56,399 bases of DNA from Streptomyces longisporoflavus (GTDB lineage: Bacteria > Actinomycetota > Actinomycetes > Streptomycetales > Streptomycetaceae), in the NCBI RefSeq assembly GCF_014649775.1, contig NZ_BMTR01000037.1, positions 1 through 56,399 on the forward strand, given 5' to 3'. Positions 49,268 to 56,399 of the stretch are shown one piece after another (the first letter of the stretch is position 1; every line of letters begins with the position of its first letter). Position numbers and translations under genes: made by a program. The notes under the pieces were generated by a model that made no database searches, was not told the DNA's origin, and was given only the letters and a program-made list of their open reading frames with translations.

Positions 49268-50017
49268 GTGACCACCATCGACACCACGGCCATCACGGTC
49301 GAGCTGCCCGCGGCGTTCGACCCGCGCTGGAGCCGCCTGCCCGGCATCCAGGTCGACGGCCGGCGCATCACCATCGACCCGGCCCAGCACTTCTTCCGCT
49401 TCGAGTCCAACACCTGGCTCGTCGCCGACTGGGAGCTGGTCAAGGCCCAGCTCCTGGACGTCGACGAGACGACCGAGAGCGCGGTCGAGCAGCTCGCGCT
49501 CGACTTCATCAAGCAGCACAGCGAGTCCACCTCCGACCCCGCCCGCGTCGTGGCCACCGCGTACGAGGTGTACGCGTACCTCTTCCGCGACGAGCACCTG
49601 GCTAGCCTCGGCCTGCCGCAGATCACCGCCGACCACCTGCGGATGCTCCGCGAGGCGGCCACGCTCATGGCGCTCAACAAGGTCGGGCTGGACGGGCACA
49701 TCTCCAACGTCGGCCCGTGCTGGTTCTTCCCTGCCGCCACGTCCGTCGTCTTCGACCTGGACGACGAGATGGGCGGGATGCTCGACGAGGTCTACCACGG
49801 CGGCTGGTTCAACGAGCACCGCCGGATCGAGTCCATCAAGGCCCACGCCGCGCTCGGCGGCCGGCTCGTGCACGGCTGCCAGTCCGTGCCGGACCAGTCC
49901 GGCGGCGTGGTCGCGCCCTACGGTGCCTCGATGGCGAACTTCCGCGACGACCTCGCCGCGTTCAAGCAGGGCTGGATCGAGCAGATCTACGCCCACCGCG
50001 TGAACCCCGCCGCGTAA
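49268..50017 (+). CDS. conserved hypothetical protein of the XRE/NUDIX-linked cassette
   Basis: 249 residues from the GTG at 49268 (GGAG upstream). Features: ELPAAFDPRWSRLPGIQVDGRRITIDPAQHFFRFESNTWLVADWELVKAQLLDV, a helical middle (QLALDFIKQHSESTSDPARVVATAYEVYAYLFRDEHLASLGLPQITADHLRMLREAATLMALNKVGLDG), SNVGPCWFFPAATSVVFDLDDEMGGMLDEVYHGGWFNEHRRIES and a C-terminal YGASMANFRDDLAAFKQGWIEQIYA. I do not recognise the family. It is the first gene of a four-gene run with phosphotransferase-like, methyltransferase and HAD genes, all close together on one strand. Confidence 0.82.
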   Translation: MTTIDTTAITVELPAAFDPRWSRLPGIQVDGRRITIDPAQHFFRFESNTWLVADWELVKAQLLDVDETTESAVEQLALDFIKQHSESTSDPARVVATAYEVYAYLFRDEHLASLGLPQITADHLRMLREAATLMALNKVGLDGHISNVGPCWFFPAATSVVFDLDDEMGGMLDEVYHGGWFNEHRRIESIKAHAALGGRLVHGCQSVPDQSGGVVAPYGASMANFRDDLAAFKQGWIEQIYAHRVNPAA

Positions 50018-50095
50018 CCCCCACCCGATCAGGCTCCGGGGCGGGCCGGCACCTCTCGCCCGCCCCGGACGCCACCGTCCCCCCGGAGCCCTCTC

Positions 50096-51007
50096 GTGAC
50101 CACGAACCCCAGCGCCGAACTCCTCGACAACCTGCTCACCATGACCGGCCAGACCACCGCCGTACGGGAGGAGGTACGCGTGTGGTCCATGTCCGGCGTC
50201 GAGCGCGTGACCTTCCACGACGGTGCCACCGCCATCTTCAAGTACGCCAGGAAGCCGTTCGACAGCGAGGACCAGGCCCTCCGCCTTGCCCACACCCTCG
50301 GGGTTCCCGTCCCCCAGGTCCACGCCTCCGCCGTCCTGAACGGCTGGCTCGGCATCTTCATGGAGGACCTCGGACCGTCCGTCCGCGAGGCCGACGACCT
50401 CGACGGCGTCGCCGCGGCCGTGATCCTGCACGGCACCCGTACCGCTCCGCCCTTGCCCGTCCTCGACCAGGAGCGGCTGCGGACGCTGCCGGTCCGGGCG
50501 ACGGAGCATCTCGAACGGCTGCGCAAGGCCGACCGGTGGCAGGACGCCGACGACGTCGAGGACGCGCTCGGCCGTATCGCCCAGGCCGCCGAGGCCCGCT
50601 CGGCCGGAGCGACACTGGAGCCGTTCGGCTGGGTGCACTCCGAGTTCCATCCCACCAGCCTCCACATCGGCGAGCGCGGCTGGCGGCTGCTCGACTTTGC
50701 CCGCGCCTTCACCGGCCCCGGCCTGCTCGACCTCGCCAGCTGGCACGGCACCATCGATCCGCCGCACCCCGTGCGCCTGCGCGTCTTCCTGGAGCAGTAC
50801 GTCACCGCCGGCGGCACCCCCGACGCCCTAGCCCCGCGTGGCGGGGTCACCGCCGAGAACTGGGCCCTGGGCTGGCACCGCATGTGGGCCGTCGAGTGGT
50901 TCATGGAGCAGTCCGTCCGCTGGATCGACGACCCGGCCACCGACCCCGCCTATATCAAGGCTGTCCGCCGCCACCTCACCGACGTCCTCCACCTCCTGGA
51001 GATCTGA
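50096..51007 (+). CDS. aminoglycoside-phosphotransferase-fold protein with altered catalytic loop
   Basis: 303 residues from the GTG at 50096. APH/choline-kinase fold: VERVTFHDGATAIFKYARKPFDSEDQALRLAHTLGVPVPQVHASAVLNGWLGIFMEDLG contains the Lys and the linker; the catalytic loop reads WVHSEFHPTSLHIG, where normal members have HxDxxxxN. Here Asp is Glu and Asn is Ser. The metal motif LDFARAFTGPGLLDLAS keeps its Asp. The protein may be a weakened or non-phosphorylating kinase. Middle gene of the cassette; its stop is one base before the methyltransferase start. Confidence 0.82.
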   Translation: MTTNPSAELLDNLLTMTGQTTAVREEVRVWSMSGVERVTFHDGATAIFKYARKPFDSEDQALRLAHTLGVPVPQVHASAVLNGWLGIFMEDLGPSVREADDLDGVAAAVILHGTRTAPPLPVLDQERLRTLPVRATEHLERLRKADRWQDADDVEDALGRIAQAAEARSAGATLEPFGWVHSEFHPTSLHIGERGWRLLDFARAFTGPGLLDLASWHGTIDPPHPVRLRVFLEQYVTAGGTPDALAPRGGVTAENWALGWHRMWAVEWFMEQSVRWIDDPATDPAYIKAVRRHLTDVLHLLEI

Positions 51008-51008
51008 C

Positions 51009-51701
51009 GTGCTCGCCCGGGCATCCCCATGGCACGCCCACGCCCTCCAACGCACCGCCGCCGGACTCGCCGAAGCCCTCTCCGTACCCGCCCGGATGGA
51101 ATGGACCACGAAACCCGGCCATGGCCCCGGAGCAGAGATCCTCGGCCCCGACCTGCGCGCCAAGCGGCTCCTGGAACTGGGCTGCGGCCCCGGCCACAAC
51201 GCCGCCCACCTCGCCACCCGCCACGGCGCCCACGTCACCGGCGTCGACCTGGTCGGCCTCCAGGTCCGCCGCGCCCGCTCCCACTACGGACGGCTGAACA
51301 ACCTCACCTTCGTAGCCGGCCACGCCCTGCACTACCTGCAAGCCTCCGACGAGCAGTTCGACGCGGTCTACTCCGTCTTCGGCGCCGTCGGCCTCGTCGC
51401 CCCCGAGCTCCTGCTCCCGGCTGTCGCCCAGCGCCTCACGCCCGGCCGGGTGCTCGCCTTCTCCGTCCCGCACCCACAGCGCGGCGGCCGCAGCCCCTCC
51501 GGCGACGACCGGCCCCGCCGCGACTTCGTCACCCTGCCCGACCGCACCCGGCTCCCCATCGCCCGCTGGGAGTTCTCCACGGACCGGTGGGAGAAGCACC
51601 TCAGCCAGGCTGGCTTCTGGCTCACCTCGGCCCAGAAGTTCCACGACCCCCGCATGGGCCACTGGCCCACCACCCTGCTGATCCGCGCCCGCAAGCTCTG
51701 A
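51009..51701 (+). CDS. class I SAM-dependent methyltransferase
   Basis: 230 residues from the GTG at 51009, one base after the previous stop. SAM-binding motif I KRLLELGCGPGHNAAHLATRHGAHVTGVDLVGLQVRRAR; motif II/III region FDAVYSVFGAVGLVAPELLLPAVAQRLTPGRVLAFSVPH; C-terminal RWEFSTDRWEKHLSQAGFWL. A small-molecule or nucleotide methyltransferase is likely; the substrate is unknown. The tight spacing to the phosphotransferase-like gene indicates one operon. Confidence 0.88.
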   Translation: MLARASPWHAHALQRTAAGLAEALSVPARMEWTTKPGHGPGAEILGPDLRAKRLLELGCGPGHNAAHLATRHGAHVTGVDLVGLQVRRARSHYGRLNNLTFVAGHALHYLQASDEQFDAVYSVFGAVGLVAPELLLPAVAQRLTPGRVLAFSVPHPQRGGRSPSGDDRPRRDFVTLPDRTRLPIARWEFSTDRWEKHLSQAGFWLTSAQKFHDPRMGHWPTTLLIRARKL

Positions 51702-51732
51702 CAGCCGCCTTCGCCCGGCCTCTGGAGGACCG

Positions 51733-52278
51733 ATGCGCCCGCCCTACCTGCTCCTCGACGTCGACGGTGTCCTCATACCCTTCCCCGACGCGGACGGGAC
51801 CACCCCAGCTACACACGCTCGCCACGAGGTCGTCCCCGCCGGCCGCAGCGCCGACAACCCGGTCACGGTCTGGCTCAACCCCGACCACGGCCGTCTGCTC
51901 CTGGACGTCGTCCGCACCGGCTTGGTCACCCCGGTCTGGTGCACGAGCTGGCGCCAGGACGCCACCACCCTCATCGGGCCCCTCCTGGGCCTCCCGACGC
52001 TGCCGTATATCGATCTCCCACGTCCGCAGATCACCACCAGCCACCCCAACGGCTACCTGTGGAAGCGCGACCACGTCGACGCCTGGCTGGGCGACAGCCC
52101 CGCCGTCTGGATCGACGACGACTTCACCAGTCTCGACCATGAATGGGCGGTGGAGCGCACTGCGAAGGGAACGGCGACCATCCTCATTCAGCCCGAGCCG
52201 CACCTCGGGCTGCAGCCCGAGCACCTGACCGAGGTCACGACGTGGGCCTCGCAGTTGCCCGCAGCCCACGCCGCCTGA
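51733..52278 (+). CDS. HAD-domain protein
   Basis: 181 residues from the ATG at 51733 (GGAGG upstream). Begins YLLLDVDGVLIPFPDADG: the HAD motif I D-x-D-G-V. Motif II serine or threonine could be in VWCTSWRQDA, and motif III/IV in WLGDSPAVWIDDDFTSLDHEWA with two acidic residues. This is the short HAD group sometimes called the HAD domain in Swiss Army Knife RNA repair proteins, a likely phosphatase. It is the last gene of the cassette; a perfect 11-bp hairpin follows. The pattern methyltransferase, altered kinase, NUDIX and HAD phosphatase suggests nucleotide or RNA-end chemistry (inference). Confidence 0.82.
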   Translation: MRPPYLLLDVDGVLIPFPDADGTTPATHARHEVVPAGRSADNPVTVWLNPDHGRLLLDVVRTGLVTPVWCTSWRQDATTLIGPLLGLPTLPYIDLPRPQITTSHPNGYLWKRDHVDAWLGDSPAVWIDDDFTSLDHEWAVERTAKGTATILIQPEPHLGLQPEHLTEVTTWASQLPAAHAA

Positions 52279-52281
52279 CGA

Positions 52282-52318
52282 CTGCTGCCCTCACTGCCAC
52301 GAGCAGCGAGGGCAGCAG
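52282..52318 (+). terminator. terminator after the HAD gene
   Basis: Perfect 11-bp inverted repeat CTGCTGCCCTC / GAGGGCAGCAG with a 15-nt loop, starting 3 bp after the HAD stop codon. Confidence 0.75.
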
Positions 52319-52463
52319 CCTGATGCGCATAGTGCCCCACTCGACCAAGACGTGCGGAAGGTCGAGTGAATACGGACCGACATGACGCCTGAGCTTGTTG
52401 GTTGAGGCTTCGAGATCACCGCCAACGGCACGGGAGCCTTGTGCGTTGCGGGTATCGAGCTCG

Positions 52464-53116
52464 TCACTCAATCAAGTGGTCGCGGTGAAAGAGCTCACCC
52501 TGCCTTGGGGCTCCCGCTCGCTGGTGCTGCTGAGGCAGACTTGCTGGGATTGCTGCGAGCATGCCCAGCGACCTCAGGATGCGTCCGGTGTCAGCCCCGT
52601 CGATGGTCATGTAGGAGCGCGGGCGTCGGGCGTCGTGGGCGTAAGCGTCCATCATGCCAACCACGCTCGGCTTGATCTGATGACAGTGCTGCAGAACGAG
52701 TAGCTCCGCGGGCTCGGTGAACAGTCGATCGATTTGGTCCCGTTCTTGCCCAGGGCCTTGACGTCCATGGCGCGCGGGTGGCCGGGCCCCTTGAACAGCC
52801 AGGCGGCCGAAACCTGGCGCCCGCGGACGAACACTCGTGATGTGTAGAGGTCGGAGCGCTCGCCACCCCAGTCCTTCGGAACGTACGACTCGCCGATCAG
52901 TCCGGCGAAGGCGTGTTTCACCACATCCTCCGGCACACGCAGGACCACTTCACCCTCAGCCTCAGTGAAGGGAGATGTGAAGTCGATCCCGTTGAATTGG
53001 CTGATATCGCTGGGGTACACCCGTGTTCCCGGCGTCAGTCCCCCGGCGGCGAGGTCGTCCTGGCTCTGGGGTTGAGGTTCCAGCTGCGATATTGCAGGGG
53101 TGGGTAGAGCCCTGTC
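52464..53116 (-). pseudogene. frameshifted and 5'-truncated gene of unknown function
   Basis: From a GTG at 53020 the minus strand reads a protein-like sequence (YPSDISQFNGIDFTSPFTEAEGEVVLRVPEDVVKHAFAGLIGESYVPKDWGGERSDLYTSRVFVRGRQVSAAWLFKGPGHPRAMDVKALGKNG), then turns to low-complexity Ser. Moving to the next frame at the GGG of 52739-52741 continues sensibly: DQIDRLFTEPAELLVLQHCHQIKPSVVGMMDAYAHDARRPRSYMTIDGADTGRILRSLGMLA. Loss of one G explains it. The upstream part (ISQLEPQPQSQDDLAAGGLTPGTRV) is open to 53116 but has no start codon, so the 5' end is also missing. GC content is lower than in nearby genes. No family is recognised. Confidence 0.65.
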
Positions 53117-53331
53117 TCATGTTTGACGGGCAGGTCCTCGTAACAGGAAAGGGCAATGCTCCCGCCAGCCTCATCACCCCTAGTCCCACCCGTAGCACGT
53201 AGGGTAGCCGATCTGACGGGAAGGTCGCAGGTAGATGACGGCTCCCAGAGGTGCGGTCGAGCCAAGACCATGGTGCACGATCCGGGCAAAGTCTGTGTAC
53301 ACAAAACGGATCGGTGACTGGGAAGGTGTCC

Positions 53332-53360
53332 GTGCCTCCGCTCGATATCGAGCGAGGCAC
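53332..53360 (-). terminator. strong hairpin downstream of the broken gene
   Basis: GTGCCTCCGCTCGAT facing ATCGAGCGAGGCAC: 14 pairs with one bulged C, centred on CTCGATATCGAG. It lies 31 bp beyond the end of the minus-strand gene at 53391 and probably ended its transcript. Confidence 0.6.
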
Positions 53361-53390
53361 GCTCCTTAAGCGGGCTTGCCAGCCTCCGCG

Positions 53391-53896
53391 TCACCGTCCC
53401 CTTTGCAGGGATTGCGGCTGGGAGCGATCGGCCACCGGTGTGGCTGGCGGGTTTGCCGTGGCGGTGACGAAAGACGTGCCGCTGACCGTACTTCGCTTGC
53501 GAGCCGCTTGTGCTCGCCGATTCGGCTGAGCCGTGATGAGCCAGTTGAGGACCTCGGCGGGGCGCTCGGCGCTGTCGAGTTCCCGCTGGGCTGCCGCCCA
53601 GCCGAAGCCGGGAACACACAGCGCCAGCAGGAACGGCTGGATGCGGGCGGCGACAAAGCCGAGGTGGTGGCGTGCGCTGCGCCGCAGGCGGTGGAAGTGG
53701 TGCTTGGCTGCGGTGGTGGCGCTGACCGCCGCCTCCACGGCCAGCTGTATCTCCTCGCCGGTCGGATAGTCCTTCTTGTCCAACGACAGGGACGACTTGA
53801 GGTGCAGGTCCTCGAAGGCTTGAGGTGCAGATCCTCGAAGGCAAAGACGTCCTCGACGGCGATCTGCCTGGCCGTCGGACCGCTGAACCGCCACAC
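53391..53896 (-). pseudogene. hypothetical gene broken by a 23-bp tandem duplication
   Basis: From a GTG at 53896 the frame begins WRFSGPTARQIAVEDVFAFEDLHLK and then becomes unlike protein. Exactly there a 23-bp unit (53797-53819) is repeated (53820-53842). Taking out one copy restores a continuous frame: DLHLKSSLSLDKKDYPTGEEIQLAVEAAVSATTAAKHHFHRLRRSARHHLGFVAARIQPFLLALCVPGFGWAAAQRELDSAERPAEVLNWLITAQPNRR, ending at 53391. The repaired product would have about 160 residues, with one hydrophobic stretch (PFLLALCVPGFGWAAA). No family is recognised. The loss looks recent because the rest of the frame is undamaged. Confidence 0.65.
53797..53842. repeat. 23-bp tandem duplication
   Basis: Two head-to-tail copies of TTGAGGTGCAG(G/A)TCCTCGAAGGC, 22 of 23 bases identical. 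As 23 is not a multiple of three, the duplication shifts the frame of the gene it lies in. Confidence 0.9.
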
Positions 53897-54038
53897 CCGC
53901 CAGGTCGCGGTGCCGCCGCCCGCCCTCCCGGGGATCCTCGATTACCCGCGCCCAGGCGGCAACCCCCGGCGCCACCGCGACGACTACGGCACACGGGACA
54001 AGGACGCCCGGGATCCGACGATGAACAGGGAGCCGACC

Positions 54039-55172
54039 ATGAGCCGAGCACGTTCAGGAAGACTGCAGGTCACGCTGGCCGCGCTGGCCGTCACCGCCGC
54101 GAGTGGTACCGCACTGACGCTGCCCCGGGCGTCGGCGCAACCCACCACCCCGGCCGCGGCCACGGCCGCTGCCGGTAGCGCCACCGGCTACGCGACGCAG
54201 AACGGCGGGACCACCGGCGGCGCGGGCGGCAAGACGGTGCGGGCCACGACGGGCACCGCGATCCACACGGCCCTGTGCACCCGCGCCGCCGACGACACCC
54301 CGATCACCATCGAGGTGGAGGGGACGATCAAGCACTCCAACACCACGAAGGTGTCGGGCGACAGCTGCAACACCGCGGCCGGCGTGATCGAACTCAAGCA
54401 GATCAGCAACGTCACGATCATCGGCGTCGGCAGTGGCGCCGTCTTCGATCAACTGGGCATCCACATCCGCGATTCCAGCAACATCATCATCCGGAACGTG
54501 ACCGTCAAGAACGTCAAGAAGTCCGGCTCCCCCACCTCCAACGGCGGCGACGCCATCGGCATGGAGAGCGACGTGCGCAACGTCTGGGTCGACCACACGA
54601 CCCTGGAGGCGTCCGGCGGGGAGTCCGAGGGCTACGACGGCCTCTTCGACATGAAGAACAACACCCAGTACGTGACGCTGTCGTACAGCATCCTGCGCAA
54701 CTCCGGGCGTGGCGGCCTCGTCGGCTCCAGCGAGAGCGACGTCTCCAACAGCTACATCACCTACGACCACAACAAGTACGAGAACATCGACTCCCGCACG
54801 CCCCTGCTCCGCGGCGGAACCGCCCACATCTACAACAACTACTACACCGGCCTCAACGAGTCCGGCATCAACTCCCGGGCCGGAGCCAAGGCCAGGGTGG
54901 ACAACAACTACTTCAAGAACTCCAAGGACGTCCTCGGCACCTTCTACACCGACGCGGCCGGCTACTGGCAGGTCAGCGGCAACACCTTCGACTCGGTGAC
55001 CTGGTCCCCCGCCGACGACGAATACAACCCGGCGGGCCCCAACCCGACGTCAAACACCACGGTGAGCATCCCCTACGCCCACTCCCTCGACAAAGCCGCC
55101 TGCGTGCCGAACATCGTGGCCAGAACGGCGGGAGCGGGCACGGGCCTCGCGGTGTCGGACGGCACCTGCTGA
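54039..55172 (+). CDS. secreted pectate lyase (PL1 family)
   Basis: 377 residues from the ATG at 54039, with GGGAG upstream; an ATG at 54021 would add six residues. Signal peptide RSGRLQVTLAALAVTAASGTALTLPRASA. Right-handed beta-helix: ITIEVEGTIKHSNTTKVSGD, SNVTIIGVGSGAVFDQLGIHIRDSSNIIIRNVTVKNV, the conserved VRNVWVDHTTLEASG (WxDH), the SYSILRNSGRGGLVGSSESD turn and RTPLLRGGTAHIYNNYYTG with the catalytic Arg region. It cuts homogalacturonan by beta-elimination, with calcium. It lies 4-20 kb from the rhamnosidase and other plant-directed functions but in a separate unit. The gene before it is broken. Confidence 0.93.
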   Translation: MSRARSGRLQVTLAALAVTAASGTALTLPRASAQPTTPAAATAAAGSATGYATQNGGTTGGAGGKTVRATTGTAIHTALCTRAADDTPITIEVEGTIKHSNTTKVSGDSCNTAAGVIELKQISNVTIIGVGSGAVFDQLGIHIRDSSNIIIRNVTVKNVKKSGSPTSNGGDAIGMESDVRNVWVDHTTLEASGGESEGYDGLFDMKNNTQYVTLSYSILRNSGRGGLVGSSESDVSNSYITYDHNKYENIDSRTPLLRGGTAHIYNNYYTGLNESGINSRAGAKARVDNNYFKNSKDVLGTFYTDAAGYWQVSGNTFDSVTWSPADDEYNPAGPNPTSNTTVSIPYAHSLDKAACVPNIVARTAGAGTGLAVSDGTC

Positions 55173-55414
55173 ACGCGGCAACCGCGGTCATCGCTTCTCG
55201 CGGCGCACGGCACAAGGCGCCCGGACGGGATAGTCCGGTGACCCCGCTCCGGCCGCTGCACGGATAGACCGCGGATCTCCACCGGCCGCGGCGGCGCAAC
55301 CTCTCCTCCCGGGTGTCGGTACCCCCGCAGGAGAAGAGTGCGCCGCACGCGGCCGGCTCGGCACGAAGGCCGTGAGCGGTGGACGACCGTCCGCCCGGCG
55401 ATGACGTGCGGGGG

Positions 55415-56095
55415 TCAGCGGACCTTCGTCAGCTCACCCTTGTCCTTCAAGGTGGCGATCCCGCTGGCCCAGAGGCTGTTGACCCGCTGCCGCTCCTGCG
55501 CGTTCGGGTAGGCGTTGGTGCACGACGTGCCGGGGCCGCCACCGGACATCAGCTCGCTGCACGGGCCCGAGTAGTGATCGGGCAGACCGAGCACGTGGCC
55601 CGTCTCGTGGGCCGTCACCCGCGTCGAGTTGTACTGCTGGTTCTGCCGGTAGTCCAGGAAGATGTAACCGTGGCCGCGCCCGTCGGTGGAGGCGTACGAG
55701 CCACGCGAGTCGTTGCCCTCGCGGTACTCGAAGTCGGCGGTGGAGCTGGTCTCCTGGAGCTTCACGTTACTGACGGAGGAGTTCCATATCTGCGTGCTCC
55801 GCGCTATCTGGCTGCGGAAGCTCGGCGCCCGCGTCGTGCGGTACCGGACGGTGACGAGCTGTATGCCCGGCTGCGCCGCCTGCTTCTTCAGCGCCGACTT
55901 CATGACAGCGTCGAAGAATGCCCGGTTGGCGGCCGCGTTCTCGGCGGAGCCCGCGTACGCCGACGTGGCGTTCGTGGAGGCGGGCTCGGCCGCGCCGGCC
56001 GCGGGCGCCGCGAACGCCGAGGGGGCGACGGCGAGCGAGCCGATGAGAGCGGCGGCACCGAGAACGGCGTGAAGTCTGGTGCGGGATCTGTTCAT
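55415..56095 (-). CDS. snpA: snapalysin (M7 small neutral metalloprotease)
   Basis: 226 residues from the ATG at 56095. Signal peptide MNRSRTRLHAVLGAAALIGSLAVAPSAFAA, then a propeptide and the catalytic domain VTVRYRTTRAPSFRSQIARSTQIWNSSVSNVKLQ, with zinc motif TAHETGHVLGLPDHY (HExxHxxGxxD) and the cysteines of CSELMSGGGPGTSCTN. Snapalysins are secreted by streptomycetes to degrade milk and other proteins; a LysR gene (snpR) often lies divergent, but here the neighbouring sequence ends in an IS-like element instead. It is convergent with the pectate lyase across a 242-bp gap. Confidence 0.94.
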   Translation of the reverse strand: MNRSRTRLHAVLGAAALIGSLAVAPSAFAAPAAGAAEPASTNATSAYAGSAENAAANRAFFDAVMKSALKKQAAQPGIQLVTVRYRTTRAPSFRSQIARSTQIWNSSVSNVKLQETSSTADFEYREGNDSRGSYASTDGRGHGYIFLDYRQNQQYNSTRVTAHETGHVLGLPDHYSGPCSELMSGGGPGTSCTNAYPNAQERQRVNSLWASGIATLKDKGELTKVR

Positions 56096-56216
56096 GGGGG
56101 TGTGTCCCTTCCGGATGTCCGGTGGCCGGGTTGGCCGGGCGGCCGGGAACTCCGGGACACAAGAGTGCCCGGAGCCCGGGACCGGGATCTGGGTGTGCAG
56201 CTCCCGGTCGGGACGA

Positions 56217-56250
56217 GTATCGGGAAGGCTGGGCTCGTTCGTACCGATAC
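56217..56250. repeat. inverted repeat upstream of snapalysin
   Basis: Perfect 7-bp arms GTATCGG-N20-CCGATAC, about 120-155 bp upstream of the snapalysin start. This could be a regulator site or part of the junction with the mobile element to the right. Confidence 0.35.
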
Positions 56251-56362
56251 CATTCGGCGATAGCAGCAGAGCATCAACTCATATGCGTAGTAACTGACCG
56301 TTTCAGAATGACGTTCGTTGTGGGGCTTGGCAGTTGAGTGTTGTCTCGGCAGGATTGGTTGG

Positions 56363-56399
56363 GTGGCTGCTGAACTTGTGCCTGATGACTTGTGGGAAC
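56363..56399 (+). mobile_element. start of an IS5-type transposase gene (cut by window edge)
   Basis: From the GTG at 56363 the frame reads VAAELVPDDLWE and runs off the edge. This matches the usual N-terminus of IS5-family transposases in Streptomyces (VPDDLWxxxxPLLP). The A/T-richer stretch from about 56290 (ACTGACCGTTTCAGAATGAC) probably holds the left terminal repeat. Only 12 residues are visible, so the call is tentative. Confidence 0.6.

Noticed and set aside
1..56399. CRISPR arrays, rRNA genes, tRNA genes and phage structural genes
   Set aside because: I looked for spaced direct repeats, conserved RNA motifs and phage-like runs on both strands and found none.

Overview
The window is high-GC actinobacterial DNA, almost certainly from a Streptomyces chromosome. 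The signs are strong G/C bias at third codon positions, many GTG starts, GTGA/ATGA stop-start overlaps, GC-rich hairpin terminators, a modular NRPS, snapalysin, Streptomyces-type Fic-like toxin-antitoxin genes and a DUF2690 protein. No rRNA, tRNA or CRISPR array was found.

Layout. 1-3.7 kb: the last module (C-A-PCP-TE) of an NRPS that continues to the left. 3.9-5.1 kb: a small membrane protein and a toxin-antitoxin pair. 5.3-11.7 kb: a gentisate-type aromatic catabolic operon (FAD hydroxylase, gentisate 1,2-dioxygenase, FAH-family hydrolase, MarR, IclR, aromatic-acid MFS transporter) behind a near-consensus promoter. 11.7-15.5 kb, minus strand: a sugar-binding lipoprotein and a Tat-exported GH3 glycosidase. 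15.9-26.0 kb: a divergent LysR gene and a tightly coupled ten-gene operon (FAH hydrolase, cyclase-type hydrolase, FAD monooxygenase, amidohydrolase/decarboxylase, extradiol dioxygenase, second FAH hydrolase, two SDRs, two CoA-transferase subunits). 26.2-34.4 kb: a GH78 alpha-L-rhamnosidase, a complete sugar ABC importer and two tandem LacI regulators. 34.4-35.6 kb: an acyl-CoA-dehydrogenase-fold flavoprotein. 36-42 kb: a TPR protein, an HSP90-family ATPase and a hypothetical protein on one strand. 42-46 kb: a deazaflavin-type oxidoreductase, an exported class C serine hydrolase, a LysR gene broken by an amber codon, and a divergent PcaD-like alpha/beta hydrolase. 46-52.3 kb: DUF2690 protein, NUDIX and XRE-TPR regulator, divergent from a four-gene cassette (hypothetical, phosphotransferase-like, methyltransferase, HAD). 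52.3-53.9 kb: a decayed zone with two broken genes. 54-56.1 kb: secreted pectate lyase and snapalysin. The right edge enters what looks like an IS5-type transposase.

The most interesting unit is 11.7-34.4 kb. A beta-glucosidase-type GH3 and an alpha-rhamnosidase with sugar importers flank a LysR-controlled FAD-hydroxylase/extradiol-dioxygenase/FAH operon. Rhamnosidase plus glucosidase is the activity pair that strips rutinose or neohesperidose from flavonoids. The aromatic operon has the same kinds of enzymes as the naringenin (fde) pathway of Herbaspirillum as I remember it. I infer a plant phenolic-glycoside (perhaps flavonoid) utilisation island, with the gentisate operon as a possible lower pathway. 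This is inference from gene content, not proof. The ten-gene operon also holds an SDR that has lost the catalytic Tyr and Lys.
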